From: Salipiger sp. CCB-MM3
GTDB lineage: Bacteria; Pseudomonadota; Alphaproteobacteria; Rhodobacterales; Rhodobacteraceae
Direction: 5' to 3'
Length of the DNA: 64,000 nucleotides
Assembly (NCBI RefSeq): GCF_001687105.1
Contig: NZ_CP014596.1
Coordinates: forward strand, 248,001 to 312,000
Part shown: in pieces, positions 1 through 9,033 of the stretch
How the letters are laid out: the number at the start of each line of letters is the position of its first letter
Numbering within the stretch: position 1 is the stretch's first letter
Program-made: the position numbers and the translations under genes
Notes under the pieces: generated by a model
The model's input: the letters and a program-made list of their open reading frames with translations, nothing else
Database searches by the model: none
What the model was told of the DNA's origin: nothing

Positions 1-1364
1 TTTTCGAACCCGTCGGCGGTCACGACATACATATCACCGATGTTGCAGCCTGCGGACATGGGTTCAAGCCATTGCGTGTGCAGGACGAAGACCATGCCCT
101 CTTCCAGCCTGTCATAGTTGTGCGAGGAGATATTAAAGGCATTCTGCCCGCCCGCCATGCCGACCGAGTGGCCGAGGTTGGGGTTATGCGGGCCGAAGGT
201 CGCCGGGTAGACATGCATCAGTTTGCGGCCCTGCGCCTCGTAATCGGCGTCGGGGACATATTGGCGCGGGATCTCGCGCGGGCCGCCATCGTCGGCGGTG
301 CGCGAGTTGTAGGGCATGGTGCGGGCCTCGGCGTCCTTCAGCAGGCCGGCCTCGATGTAGCTGTCGAATGCGGCGTTGTTCAGGTCGCGGATCAGCGTGC
401 CGGGGCGGATCAGTTTCTCGGCGGCCTTCACGCCGCGGGTGCAGGCGTCCAGCACCAACTCCTGCCGGTCGGTCAGCGCGCCGAAGGCGAACATGCGCGC
501 GGTCTGGGCGGTGTAGCCTTGATAGGTGACGTTCGACACGTAGAGGTTGGCGAGATCGCCCTTGCGCATGACATGGCCGTAGGGCTTGCCGCAATGGGTG
601 CCCCATTCGTTGGCGCCGATCTGGTAGCCGTCGCCGGTCTCGCCGCCGCGGGCCATCTGAGCGAGGGTGAAGGCGGCGTAGATTTCGTAGTCGGTCACGC
701 CGGGGCGGGCGACATGATAGGCCGCCTGCGTCGCGATGCTGATCAGCTGTGCGGCGGTGCGGAACTGGGCGATCTCGGCGGGCGTACGGTTGCGCTGCAT
801 GCGGTCGAGGATGCCGTGTTGGTCGGAGATTTTCGCCTTGGGCATCTCGGACACCAGCGCGGCGCGGAACCCGGCCGAGCGCTTGTCACCGATGAAGCCT
901 ATATTGTCGGCCTTCAGCTCACCCAGGATACCAACCAGCGCCTGCATCGTCATGGCACCCGAGTCGCCGGGGATGTCGGCGTATTCACGGCCCACGGCGC
1001 CGATCTGCAGGATGCGGTCCACGCCGACCGGCTCGCCGCCCGGCGGCAGGATTACCGACTGGGTGAAGAACGACAGCAGCACCGGCTCCTTGTCCTCGTC
1101 CATCGGCACGATCAGCACGCCCTCGCGCATCCAGTCGCAGAGGTAGCGCAGGTAGGCATGCGCCGCGTGGAACCAGCCGACGCTGTCGCAATGCACGACG
1201 ACGGCGTCGAGCCCGGCAGAGACCGCCTCGCGCTTCAGCTTGCGCATCCGCTCGGCGTATTCCTCCGCCGGGATCGGCATCGCCGGGGTGAAGTCGAAGT
1301 CGGGGGCGAAATCGCCGAGCAGGCTTTCGATGGACGGCCGGGCGCCGGAGCTGTGCGCGTTCAT
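1..1364 (-). CDS. Creatinase-like M24 family protein (3' end outside window)
   Basis: The frame is open from an ATG at 1364 (AAGGA Shine-Dalgarno just upstream) to the left edge, so the C-terminus is missing; about 454 residues are visible. The order is an N-terminal creatinase domain, then a pita-bread M24 domain with conserved LGHS and GxxAGGQ segments. The two aspartates that hold metal in aminopeptidase P and methionine aminopeptidase are replaced: the region reads LYVSNVTYQGYTAQTAR, and the late Glu is Gly in GCNIGDMYVVT. Creatinase, a metal-free C-N hydrolase of this fold, shows the same kind of loss, so a hydrolase of a creatine- or amidine-like compound is more likely than a peptidase. 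It lies 31 bp downstream of potB/potC-like permeases, which may import its substrate. The substrate is unknown. Confidence 0.8.
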   Translation of the reverse strand, partial: MNAHSSGARPSIESLLGDFAPDFDFTPAMPIPAEEYAERMRKLKREAVSAGLDAVVVHCDSVGWFHAAHAYLRYLCDWMREGVLIVPMDEDKEPVLLSFFTQSVILPPGGEPVGVDRILQIGAVGREYADIPGDSGAMTMQALVGILGELKADNIGFIGDKRSAGFRAALVSEMPKAKISDQHGILDRMQRNRTPAEIAQFRTAAQLISIATQAAYHVARPGVTDYEIYAAFTLAQMARGGETGDGYQIGANEWGTHCGKPYGHVMRKGDLANLYVSNVTYQGYTAQTARMFAFGALTDRQELVLDACTRGVKAAEKLIRPGTLIRDLNNAAFDSYIEAGLLKDAEARTMPYNSRTADDGGPREIPRQYVPDADYEAQGRKLMHVYPATFGPHNPNLGHSVGMAGGQNAFNISSHNYDRLEEGMVFVLHTQWLEPMSAGCNIGDMYVVTADGFE

Positions 1365-1395
1365 GGGAAGGTCCTTTCCGTGAGGGAGTTCGGGG

Positions 1396-2211
1396 TCAGC
1401 GGGCATCGCGCCCGCCGAAGCGTTGCAGGGTGACCAGCAGCAGGGCCGCGGCGAGGATCAGCACGCCCGAGACTGCGGCAACCCGCCCGTCGAGGCTTTC
1501 CTCGAGCATGGCAAAGAGGCGCAGCGGCAGCATGGTCCGGCCCGGATCGCCGAGGAAGAGCGTCACCGACACGTTGTCGAGCGACTGCATGAAGACGAGG
1601 AAGGCGCCCGCGAGGATACCGGGCAGGATGCCCGGCAGGCTGATGCGCAGGAAAGTGCGGGCGCGGCTGGCGCCGAGCGTGGCCGAGGCTTCCTCGAGCG
1701 CCGGGTTCATGCGCTGCGCGAGGCCCAGCACCGTGCGGAACATCAGCGGCGCGAAGACCGCCGCGTGGCCGATCAGCACCGCGAGGAAGGACGGGCCGAG
1801 GCCGAGAAGGCTCAGCGCCAGCAGCGCGGCGAGCGCGTAGACGAGGCTCGGCAGCACCAGCGGTGCCAGCAGCACCGGCTCGACCGACCCGGCGAAGCGC
1901 TTCGGCGCGCGTGCCAGCGCCCAGGCGGCGGGGGCGGTGATCAGCGTGACCACGGCGACCGTCGATAGCGCCACCTCGATCGAGTTCTTCGCGGCGGTGT
2001 GGATCGGCTCGGAGGCGATCGGGTCGAACAGGAGCTCGTACCAGCGCAGCGAGAAGCCCTCGGGCGGGAAACGCAGCGTCGTGCCGGAGTTGAAGGACAT
2101 CAACAGCGCCAGCAGGATCGGGCCGATCATGAAGGCCAGCACCAGAAGGCCGCAGCCCCAGACGAAGGCCCAGTAGAGGGCGGTGGAGATCTTCGAGCGT
2201 GTCTCAAGCAT
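1396..2211 (-). CDS. ABC transporter permease, PotC-like
   Basis: A 271-residue inner-membrane protein with six hydrophobic segments and the permease EAA loop (EEASATLGASRARTFLRI, about residues 165-182) that docks the ATPase. The length and the start (short cytoplasmic segment, TM1, then the FPPEGFSLRWYELL stretch) match PotC-type permeases for spermidine/putrescine and related compounds. The ATG at 2211 overlaps the end of the upstream potB-like gene by 8 bases, so the two are translationally coupled. No ATP-binding or periplasmic binding protein is in the window. They presumably lay upstream and were lost or separated when the IS at 2860-4095 arrived. A polyamine is the default substrate for the family, but the neighbouring creatinase-like gene suggests another cationic nitrogen compound. 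Confidence 0.88.
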   Translation of the reverse strand: MLETRSKISTALYWAFVWGCGLLVLAFMIGPILLALLMSFNSGTTLRFPPEGFSLRWYELLFDPIASEPIHTAAKNSIEVALSTVAVVTLITAPAAWALARAPKRFAGSVEPVLLAPLVLPSLVYALAALLALSLLGLGPSFLAVLIGHAAVFAPLMFRTVLGLAQRMNPALEEASATLGASRARTFLRISLPGILPGILAGAFLVFMQSLDNVSVTLFLGDPGRTMLPLRLFAMLEESLDGRVAAVSGVLILAAALLLVTLQRFGGRDAR

Positions 2212-2859
2212 GACCTTGGAGCCTTTCGTGACGGGCGAGCATGGTGAGGCCCAGCATGATGACGCCGGTGGACGCCAGAAGAAGGATCGAGATCGCGGCG
2301 GCCATTGGCCATTGGAAGAGTACACCGACCTCGCGGTAGACGAATTGCGGAAGATAGATCAGCCGCGCACCGCCGATGACGCTCTGCGTCACGTAAGAGG
2401 TGGTGGCGGAGGCGAAGACCAGCACCCAGCCCGCCAGCACGGCGGGGATGATCTGCGGGAAGATCGCGGAGAACCAGGCGCGCCAGCGGCCTGCTCCCAG
2501 CACCTCGGCAGCCTCCAGCGTCTTGCGATCGGCGCGGTTGAGCACGGCAAAGACCGGCAGCAGCAGGAGCGGCAGTTCGATCTGCACCAGCGCGATGATC
2601 AGCCCGGTCTCGGAGAAGAGCAGCGAGAACGGGCGCTCGGTGAGGCCGAGCCCGAGCAGCGTCTGGCTGATCGGTCCGTTGCGCCCGAGAAGCACGACCC
2701 AGGCGAAGGTGCGCACCACGTTGGCGGTCAGCATCGGCAAGAGCGTGCAGATCAGGATCAGCCCGCGGAGACGTTTCCCCGCGTGCCAATAGAGCATGAC
2801 CAGCGGCAGCGCCGCCAGCGAGACGAAGAAGGTCACCTTCGCCCCCAGCGCCAGTGAGC
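2204..2859 (-). pseudogene. PotB-like ABC permease, 5' end removed by an IS
   Basis: About 218 codons of a PotB-type permease are open up to the IS boundary. The visible part starts within the region before TM2 (VSSLALGAKVTFF) and includes the signature LLPMLTANVVRTFAWVVLLGRNG and an EAA loop near EAAEVLGAGRWRAWF. Full-length PotB proteins have about 60-70 more residues, including TM1. The inverted repeat of the IS3 element begins at 2860 and the missing 5' portion is not on the other side of the IS (4096 onward), so this is a deletion junction rather than a simple insertion. A GTG at 2836 could start a shortened product, but without TM1 it would probably not assemble. The transporter is likely inactive. 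Confidence 0.8.
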
Positions 2860-2888
2860 TGACCCCATCGAGTGGTCCGGGTTAAATG

Positions 2889-3760
2889 CTAATGCATGGT
2901 CGGCCTTCGATCTATGGGGATGAAGGTCTCCGGTGCCGGTGTCCGATATCCAAGAGCGCTATGCGGCCGAGCGGTGTTGTAGTGCTTTCGCCATTGTTCG
3001 ATGAGGATTTGCGCCTCCCTCAACGAGTAGAAGACCTCGCCATTGAGGAGTTCGTCCCTGAACCTGCTGTTGAAGCTCTCGCAATAACCGTTCTCCCAGG
3101 GTGACCCCGGCTCGATGTACGCGGTCTTCGCCCCCACCAGCTCGATCCAGTCGCGCACCTTCTGCGCGATGAACTCCGGGCCGTTGTCGGACCGGATGAA
3201 CCGCGGCGGGCCGCGCTGGATGAAGAGATCGGTCAGGGCGTCCAGGACATCGGTGGAGTTCAGTCGCCTGTCGACACGGATCATTAACGCCTCCCGCGTA
3301 TATTCATCGAGGATGTTGAGCGTCCGGTAGGTCCGGCCGTCACTGGTCCGGTCCTGCACGAAGTCGTAGGACCAGACGTGGTTGGGGTGCTCGGGCTTCA
3401 GCCGCACGCAAGAGCCATCGTCCAGCCAGAGCCTGCCGCGCTTCTTCTGCTTGTGTGGGACGACCTTGAGCCCTTCGCGCCGCCAAATGCGCGCCACCCG
3501 CTTGTGGTTCACCTGCCAGCCGGCACGCCGCAGCAGCACGGCGACCCGGCGGTAGCCGTAGCGGCCATACTCCCGGGCCAGATCGATGACGTCGGCGGTC
3601 AGCCGCGCCTCGTCTTCCCGGCCCTGTGGTGGCTTGCGCTGCGTGGAGCGGTGTTGGCCGAGCACCCGGCAGGCCCGGCGTTCGGAGATGCCGAGTGTCT
3701 CGCACACATGCTCCACGCATTCGCGGCGGCGCGAAGGGCTTAGAAGTTTCCCTGGGCAGC
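2889..3760 (-). CDS. IS3-family transposase OrfB (DDE integrase)
   Basis: The rve-type catalytic core has Asp in WSYDFV, Asp in RSDNGPEF and Glu in ENGYCESFNSRFRDELL, giving the D,D(35)E triad. The N-terminal HTH-like part carries ERRACRVLGQHRSTQRK, typical of this IS3 branch. The conventional ATG is at 3716, but the frame is open upstream to about 3760 and that part reads KLLSPSRRREC before the Met, which is conserved in the family. A frameshift near GGGAAAC at the end of orfA probably makes the OrfAB fusion that acts as the real transposase. The end given here includes that overlap. Confidence 0.9.
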
Positions 3761-4018
3761 CTCGGTCAGGATCAGCTTCTCGAGCGTCAGGTCAGATACC
3801 GCCCGCCGCAGCCTCAGGTTCTCCTTCTCGAGTTCCTTCAGCCGCGACAACTGTGCCCGGTTCATCCCACCATACTGCTTCCGCCACCGGTAAAAGGTAT
3901 GCTGCGATATCCCGATCTGCCGCACCGCATCGGCCATCGACAGGCCCTGGCCATGCAACACCTCGACCTGACGCAGCTTGGTGACAATGTCTTCCGGCTT
4001 CTCACGCTTTCCAGCCAT
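3740..4018 (-). CDS. IS3-family transposase OrfA
   Basis: A 92-residue protein with the N-terminal helix-turn-helix (EDIVTKLRQVEVLHGQGLS ... ISQHTFYRWRKQYGG) that binds IS ends, followed by a leucine-zipper-like segment (LKELEKENLRLRRAV) for multimerisation. The length is normal for OrfA of the IS3 family. It ends at 3740, inside the upstream extension of orfB, consistent with a programmed frameshift. Confidence 0.9.
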   Translation of the reverse strand: MAGKREKPEDIVTKLRQVEVLHGQGLSMADAVRQIGISQHTFYRWRKQYGGMNRAQLSRLKELEKENLRLRRAVSDLTLEKLILTEAAQGNF

Positions 4019-4188
4019 TCCGTAGTCCTCCTGTTCGCCGAAATCCTATCGGATTTCAGGCTTCGTGGGTGGACCACTTCAAAGGGGCTGGCTCAGAAGC
4101 CTTCTGCCCCGTGCGTTACAACCACATGCTTGTAACACACGCGCTCGACCTGCCGCCGCTAACCGTATGATTTTTCAGGGGAATCTTA

Positions 4189-4208
4189 ATTGGCTGGGGC
4201 GGTAGGAT
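4189..4208 (+). repeat. Putative attL: 20-bp copy of the tRNA-Gln 3' end
   Basis: The 20 bases ATTGGCTGGGGCGGTAGGAT are identical, in the same orientation, to 59375-59394, where they form the acceptor-stem/CCA end of tRNA-Gln. Identity stops on both sides. Here there is no tRNA, only this fragment. This is the arrangement expected when an integrase recombines at the 3' end of a tRNA and the displaced end marks the far border. Confidence 0.82.
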
Positions 4209-5222
4209 ACCGAGGTAAGTTATTGATGATGTTTATTATTATGGATGATCTGAGGATATGGCGTCAATTGAAATGAGACCAAAACCCTGAATGTGCACCA
4301 TCGTGTGGCGCACACCGACCTGAGTGATTGGCCCCGCACCGCGTGGGGCGCCAGTCCGCAAGGCAGACCTCCGGTTCGCAGGCGCAGCATCATCACCCAC
4401 CCTTGGTCCGCGTTGCGGACCGTCCCGCCATTTGCTGCACCTGCCGCACACGCCCCGCCGCACGGCAACAAAGCTCAAGAAGCGCCATCACAGGGCCCGC
4501 CTGCACCCACACCGGGCACGCAAGCAGCGCTGCACATGCGCCCCCCTAGGGGAAGGTCTAATGCGCCCCTCGCGTCACAACGCGCTGTTGTCTTGCGGGA
4601 ATCTGTTGCCCTTTGGCGTCACGCGCCAAATGAGGCGTGCATGGGGCGCATGAATTGGTCTCGTGCGTTGGTGCGTGTTCGTGAGTGGGTGCGCGTATCG
4701 CGACGCGTCTAGCCAGTATCCCCAGAGCCATGGCGCGCCGCCTCCTCCGAGGGCAGCCAGGCCCTATGCCAGCGCCATCATCATGATCAGCAACTCCATC
4801 AGTCACCAGGCGACTGAAAGATCGGTGGCATTGTGAGGCTCGTTCAAAACCGCGCGCAAAGACTTCTGTACGAGCGATCTCTTCGACAGGGCGGCTATGC
4901 GCAGGAAGCGGTCCTTGCAGGCTCGATTAACCCACCGGAAGCCGCCTTTCAGGCGGAGCGCAGCGATCGGCCCCTCCGAGCCCAGACTTGCCGTTCCATC
5001 CGCTGGCTCGCAACAGTCACACGCTATGTAACGGCGAACATTTCAACGTGCCGCACGGTTTCTGAAGGTGAATTGCGTCTCAATCGGCGCCGAACATTGC
5101 ACCTATGTCGGCGCACATAAGTGACCCGCACGTTTGGCATTGCTTCCCCGGGGCGGCGTCGCCCCAAGCCCAGCAGCCGGCTCGGGCGAGCTGAGCGTGC
5201 GCGGGACTTCGTCCGAATTCTA
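4209..5222. other. No convincing gene; left border DNA of the island
   Basis: About 1 kb between the left att repeat and the cytochrome c' pseudogene. Short open frames exist on both strands, but they are rich in Arg/Pro/His with no start signals or recognisable domains. The first 80 bases are AT-rich (TTATTGATGATGTTTATTAT near 4220) and could hold integrase arm sites. I see no clear repeats there. Confidence 0.5.
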
Positions 5223-5752
5223 TCAGTCCGCCTCTCGGAAGGCCGCGTGGCAGGCGTTGCAGGTGGCCGCCACATGCCACGCGGCAGAGACCGATCCGCT
5301 GCCGCGCATCATCCCGCCTCCCTGCATCATGCCCGGGCCCATCTGGGCGTCTTCCCAGCGTTTCGGCAGTCTGCCCCTTGCCGGTGTGCTGGCCTGTGCC
5401 GCGAGCTCCCGCGACCATCCTTCCAGCATCTCGGCGAAATGGGCGAAGGTTCCGAAATCCCACCATATGGCGTCCTCCGCTTCGCTGGGCGCGCCGCCCG
5501 AGCCCTGCGGGAAGAGGTCGGTCAGATGTCGGCCCGCGCCCTGCATGATCTCCTCTGCGGCACTGCGGACTGCCCATGGATCGTAGGACAGCTCGCCATG
5601 CATCATGGCAAAAACCCGGTCGATCAGCTCTTCGAAGCGTTCCATACGCTCCATCCGTTCCTTGACGACCCCGGTCGCGCTCTCGTCGCCAGCACGGCGA
5701 AGCCAGCAGGCAGCGCGAAGGCCAGAGCTGCGGTAAAGGCGACGGTTTTCAT
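5223..5752 (-). pseudogene. Cytochrome c' family protein, frameshifted
   Basis: The mature part reads DESATGVVKERMERMERFEELI and ends with the haem-attachment motif CNACHAAFR, typical of periplasmic four-helix cytochrome c'. The signal peptide (MKTVAFTAALAFALPAGFAVLA, start ATG at 5752 behind AGAAGGAG) lies in a different frame. A single missing base near 5688-5690 (GCC read as GC just before the GACGAG codons) would rejoin them at a normal signal-peptidase site. As written, the haem protein could not be exported unless translation restarts at the internal Met at 5654. A sequencing error is possible. Cytochrome c' proteins bind NO and can protect against it. Confidence 0.75.
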
Positions 5753-5824
5753 GGCAATCTCCTTCTCATGGCAGGTGCAGAGCGGTAGATGCGGGCTTCG
5801 GCTCTGGCACGCCTCCTCTCGTGG

Positions 5825-7336
5825 TCAGAGCTGTCCCTCGATTGGCAGGAGCGCGGAAATTCCCGCCGTTGCCTTGCGCAGGACGGAGGCACCGGGATCA
5901 GCCGAGTAGATCTCGGTCCTTCCCCCGTACGACCACGTCCAGCGCAATTCGCCCGCCTCGCTCTGCGACAGGCGGAAAGCGTATCTCTTCAGGTCCTCCT
6001 CGATGGCCGACAGGAAGCCTCGGGCGGCGGGGCGGCCCTCGATGAAGACGCCCATCTCGGAGTTGAGGTTGATTGAGCGCGGATCGAAATTCAGTGACCC
6101 GACGAAGCTCGTGTCGTCGTCGATGATGATCAGCTTGGTGTGCATGGTAAGCTGTGTGCCCGAGCCGGGGGCGGTTTCGCCGAGCTGCTCGAGCACGTCC
6201 GCGCGCACCTCGTAAAGCTCGACCCCGGCCTCCAGCAGGGTCTTGCGGTGTCGCATGTAGCCGCCGTGGACGTAGGCGTGGTTGTTCGCCGCCAGCGAGT
6301 TGGTCACGATCCGCACACGCACGCCGCGCTGCGCGAGCTCGGTGAAGAGGTCAGCGCCCCAGGCGCGGGGCACGAAATAGGGGCTGACAACCGTGACCTG
6401 CGTTTGCGCTGCCGACAGGCGCTGTATCAACGCGTCGGCGACGCGGCGCGCGCCCGGTCCCGGCGGCAGGCGCAGTTTCTGCGGCAGGTCCGAGACCACC
6501 CGCGCGCGACCCCATGTCGCCGGGACCGCGCCGCTGCGCAGCTCCTGCAGGTAGGTTGAGCTCATGGCGTGGCGGTAGATTCCAGCGGCGCCGGCCTGTG
6601 CCCGTACCTCGAGCGCCGCGCGCACCTCCCCCGGATCGACTTCTTCGGGCCAGAACGCTCCGGCGGGCACGGACCAGCGGTCGTTCCAGAAGGTCTCGAA
6701 GGCGCGGGTGAGGTCGGTCACCGCCGGTCCGGCCATGAAGAGATCGAAATCGGCAAACTCTGTGGTCGTGTCGACCTGGTAATACTCGTCGGCGATGTTG
6801 CGCCCGCCGATCACCGCCACGCCGCGATCGACGATGAAGGCCTTGTTGTGCATCCGCCGGTTCACCCGTCCGAAATCGAGCAGGTAGTTCATGGCCTTGG
6901 GACTCTGCCGCGAGAGCGGGTTGAACAGCCGCACCGAGATCCGCGGATGCGCCGCAAGATAGGCGATCTGCGCATCGCTCGCGGTGGTGAAGACGTCATC
7001 GACCAGCAAGCGCACATTCACGCCCCGGTCCGCCGCCTCGATCAGCGCGAGCGAGATCAGCGCTGCTGCGCGGTCCGGTTTGATTAGGAAGGTCTGGATA
7101 TCGATCTGGCGCTCGGCGGCGGCGATCAGCGACAGCCGGGCGCCGAGCGCGTCGTTTCCGGCCACCAGAGGGTAGAAGGCCGTCTGCCCGCCGCGCCCCG
7201 AGGTAGCAGCAGTGACCTGCGTCTCGATCGTTGGGGGCGGCGCGGCTCGCTCCTGAGGAAGGACCTCTCGAGGGGCATCGAAAGGGACATGGGTGCAGGC
7301 ACAGAGGAGGGAGGGGAACAGGAGTCGCAAGAACAC
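5825..7336 (-). CDS. Phospholipase D-family lipoprotein (cardiolipin synthase-like)
   Basis: About 503 residues with two PLD/HKD motifs: HNKAFIVDRGVAVIGGRN and HTKLIIIDDDTSFVGSLNFDPRS. The layout matches the ClsC/YmdC branch of cardiolipin synthases, which condense phospholipids at the membrane. A hydrophobic segment ending LLFPSLLCAC looks like a lipobox, so I place the start at the GTG at 7336 just before it. No good Shine-Dalgarno is visible, and an in-frame ATG further upstream would bury the lipobox. It is transcribed divergently from the DUF1254 gene. A role in membrane lipid remodelling is likely; a secreted phosphodiesterase is the alternative. Confidence 0.82.
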   Translation of the reverse strand: MFLRLLFPSLLCACTHVPFDAPREVLPQERAAPPPTIETQVTAATSGRGGQTAFYPLVAGNDALGARLSLIAAAERQIDIQTFLIKPDRAAALISLALIEAADRGVNVRLLVDDVFTTASDAQIAYLAAHPRISVRLFNPLSRQSPKAMNYLLDFGRVNRRMHNKAFIVDRGVAVIGGRNIADEYYQVDTTTEFADFDLFMAGPAVTDLTRAFETFWNDRWSVPAGAFWPEEVDPGEVRAALEVRAQAGAAGIYRHAMSSTYLQELRSGAVPATWGRARVVSDLPQKLRLPPGPGARRVADALIQRLSAAQTQVTVVSPYFVPRAWGADLFTELAQRGVRVRIVTNSLAANNHAYVHGGYMRHRKTLLEAGVELYEVRADVLEQLGETAPGSGTQLTMHTKLIIIDDDTSFVGSLNFDPRSINLNSEMGVFIEGRPAARGFLSAIEEDLKRYAFRLSQSEAGELRWTWSYGGRTEIYSADPGASVLRKATAGISALLPIEGQL

Positions 7337-7576
7337 TTTTGGAGGGAAAAAATTGAATAATGAACAACCAAATGGAGAATTACGCTTGGCCAATGATCGC
7401 CGCCGTGCGCAAAATTGGACGCGCACTCGCGATGACACAATTCTTGAGGTTTCCGAGAAACGCAAGCCCATGCCCATACTTCCCTTGGCATAGCATTGAA
7501 AGAACGAAAACTTTTCAAAAACATATATTGAAGAACAATCTTCCCGCCGCGGCGGATGCAACGCCTTGGGAAATCA

Positions 7577-7590
7577 TTGATCCAGATCAG
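7577..7590. promoter_or_regulatory. FNR/Crp-type box candidate
   Basis: TTGATCCAGATCAG matches the FNR/FnrL consensus TTGAT-N4-ATCAA at 9 of 10 positions. It lies in the 570-bp divergent region between the PLD lipoprotein (5825-7336) and the DUF1254 gene (7908). Anaerobic or NO-linked control is an inference. Confidence 0.45.
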
Positions 7591-7608
7591 TGATTTATCA
7601 TAGATTTT

Positions 7609-7624
7609 CCTGCATGTATGCAGG
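7609..7624. promoter_or_regulatory. Perfect palindrome CCTGCAT-GT-ATGCAGG
   Basis: Seven-base arms with a two-base centre, 18 bp beyond the FNR-like box in the same divergent intergenic region. The symmetry suggests a dimeric repressor site. The rest of 7337-7907 shows no gene. Confidence 0.4.
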
Positions 7625-7907
7625 ACTTGAGCCGCAATTGTACGGGAGGACTGCGCGGCATCTCATTGATTTAGCGCATCTTGATTTCTGTTGGCCCAGC
7701 GTCTGAACACGCCTGCGGCTGGCACCCTATTTACGCCCGCCGAACCGAAATCCGCGCGGTGATTTTGAATCCCTCGAACGCCTTATCTCCGCAATTTCGG
7801 AGAATTTAGAAAGTTTGCCCATTTTTCTTCATTTCGTCGTGGAAGCGGCCGGGAGTTTTCAGATGTTCGCGACCCTCGCTTCCGCATTCAATGGAAGGAC
7901 GAAAGAG

Positions 7908-8966
7908 ATGAAACTCAAAGCATTCTTCGGCGCGGTCGCGGCTTCGGCCCTTCTGGCCAGCGCTGGCGCGGGTCTTGCGCAATCGAAACCCGGCGCCCTG
8001 CACGAGGTCCTTGAAGGCAGGACGGTGAAGATCGACACGTCCAACTTCATCCGGGCCGCGACGAACATCGAGTTCGAGAAATACCTCGCCTTGTCCGGTG
8101 GCGTGAACACGCTGCTGCACATCCGGGACGTCACCTCGATCGAGCAGCAGCCGACGATCCGGATGAACCGCGACACGATCTACAGCATGGCGCTGGTCGA
8201 TATTTCCGAAGGGGCGACGCTGACCCTGCCCGATGCGGGCACGCGCTATGTCTCGGCGATGGTGGTCAACCAAGATCACTACATCAACAAGGTGTTCCTC
8301 GGCGGCGGCAGCCACACGCTCGACCTCGCCACCTTCGACACGCCCTTTGTGGTGATCGTGATCCGCACGCTGGTGGACGCCTCGGACCCCGATGACCTTG
8401 CCGCCGCCCATGCGGTGCAGGACGCCATGACGCTCGAAGCCGGATCCGCGACACCCTTCATCGTGCCGAATTACGACATGGAAAACTTCGAGGAGGTCAA
8501 GCAGGCGGCGCTGGCGCTGTCACGCTTCACCCCCGACAGCGCCGACACCTTCGGCGCTAAGGAAGACGTGGCACCGCTGCGGCATTTCCTCGGCACCGCC
8601 TTCGGCTGGGGCGGGCTGCCCGAGGAAGAGGCGTTTTACCTCAACGTCGAGCCGGGCCTGCCGGTCGACAGCTACAAGATCGAGGTGCCGGCGGATGTGC
8701 CCGTCGACGAGTTCTGGTCGGTCAGCCTCTACAACGCCAGCGGTTTCTACCAGAAGAACGCCCAAGGCGCCTACAACATCAACTCGGTCTCTGGCACGCG
8801 CAACGCCGACGAGAGCATTACCGTGCATTTCGGCGGTTGCGAGGACGAGAGCCGGGTGAACTGCCTGCCGATCATGGAGGGCTGGAACTATTCGGTGCGC
8901 CTCTACCGCCCGCGCCCCGAGATCCTCGACGGCAGTTGGCAGTTCCCCGACGTCGAACCGGGCTGA
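7908..8966 (+). CDS. Secreted DUF1254/DUF1214 protein
   Basis: A 352-residue protein with a signal peptide (MKLKAFFGAVAASALLASAGAGLAQ). The start at 7908 follows GGAAGGAC. The N-terminal DUF1254 part contains NRDTIYSMALVDIS, and the C-terminal DUF1214 part contains WSVSLYNASGFYQKN. This protein class is periplasmic and its biochemical role is not established. It is followed by an outer-membrane barrel and a glycine-zipper lipoprotein in the same direction, suggesting an envelope-associated unit. Confidence 0.85.
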   Translation: MKLKAFFGAVAASALLASAGAGLAQSKPGALHEVLEGRTVKIDTSNFIRAATNIEFEKYLALSGGVNTLLHIRDVTSIEQQPTIRMNRDTIYSMALVDISEGATLTLPDAGTRYVSAMVVNQDHYINKVFLGGGSHTLDLATFDTPFVVIVIRTLVDASDPDDLAAAHAVQDAMTLEAGSATPFIVPNYDMENFEEVKQAALALSRFTPDSADTFGAKEDVAPLRHFLGTAFGWGGLPEEEAFYLNVEPGLPVDSYKIEVPADVPVDEFWSVSLYNASGFYQKNAQGAYNINSVSGTRNADESITVHFGGCEDESRVNCLPIMEGWNYSVRLYRPRPEILDGSWQFPDVEPG

Positions 8967-9033
8967 GGCGGGGGCGCTGCCGCCTTGAAGGAATTCCATT
9001 TGGACCGGGCCGAGCCCCGGGAGGAGGTGCAAT

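Larger units (their letters stand above)
2860..4095 (-). mobile_element. IS3-family insertion sequence, complete
   Basis: About 1.24 kb with orfA and orfB in overlapping phases. The ends are imperfect inverted repeats: the left end starts TGACCCCATCGAGTGGTCC, and the right end read on the minus strand starts TGAGCCAGCCCCTTTGAAGTG followed by GTCC. Both transposase frames are intact. No matching short target duplication flanks it (left flank ends AGC, right flank begins GAA), which fits a rearranged or deleted junction. The orfB-side end sequence recurs at 18268-18375 and 30878-31048, so this family has been active several times in the region. Confidence 0.85.

Noticed and set aside
1-1364. 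DMSP lyase DddP (also an M24-fold protein)
   Set aside because: The N-terminus and metal-site region do not resemble DddP, and the residues corresponding to metal ligands are replaced.
72-1433. A 453-codon open frame on the plus strand at the left edge
   Set aside because: It is antisense to the M24 protein, which shows family motifs and a ribosome site. The plus-strand product is Ala/Gly/Arg/His-rich without recognisable features.
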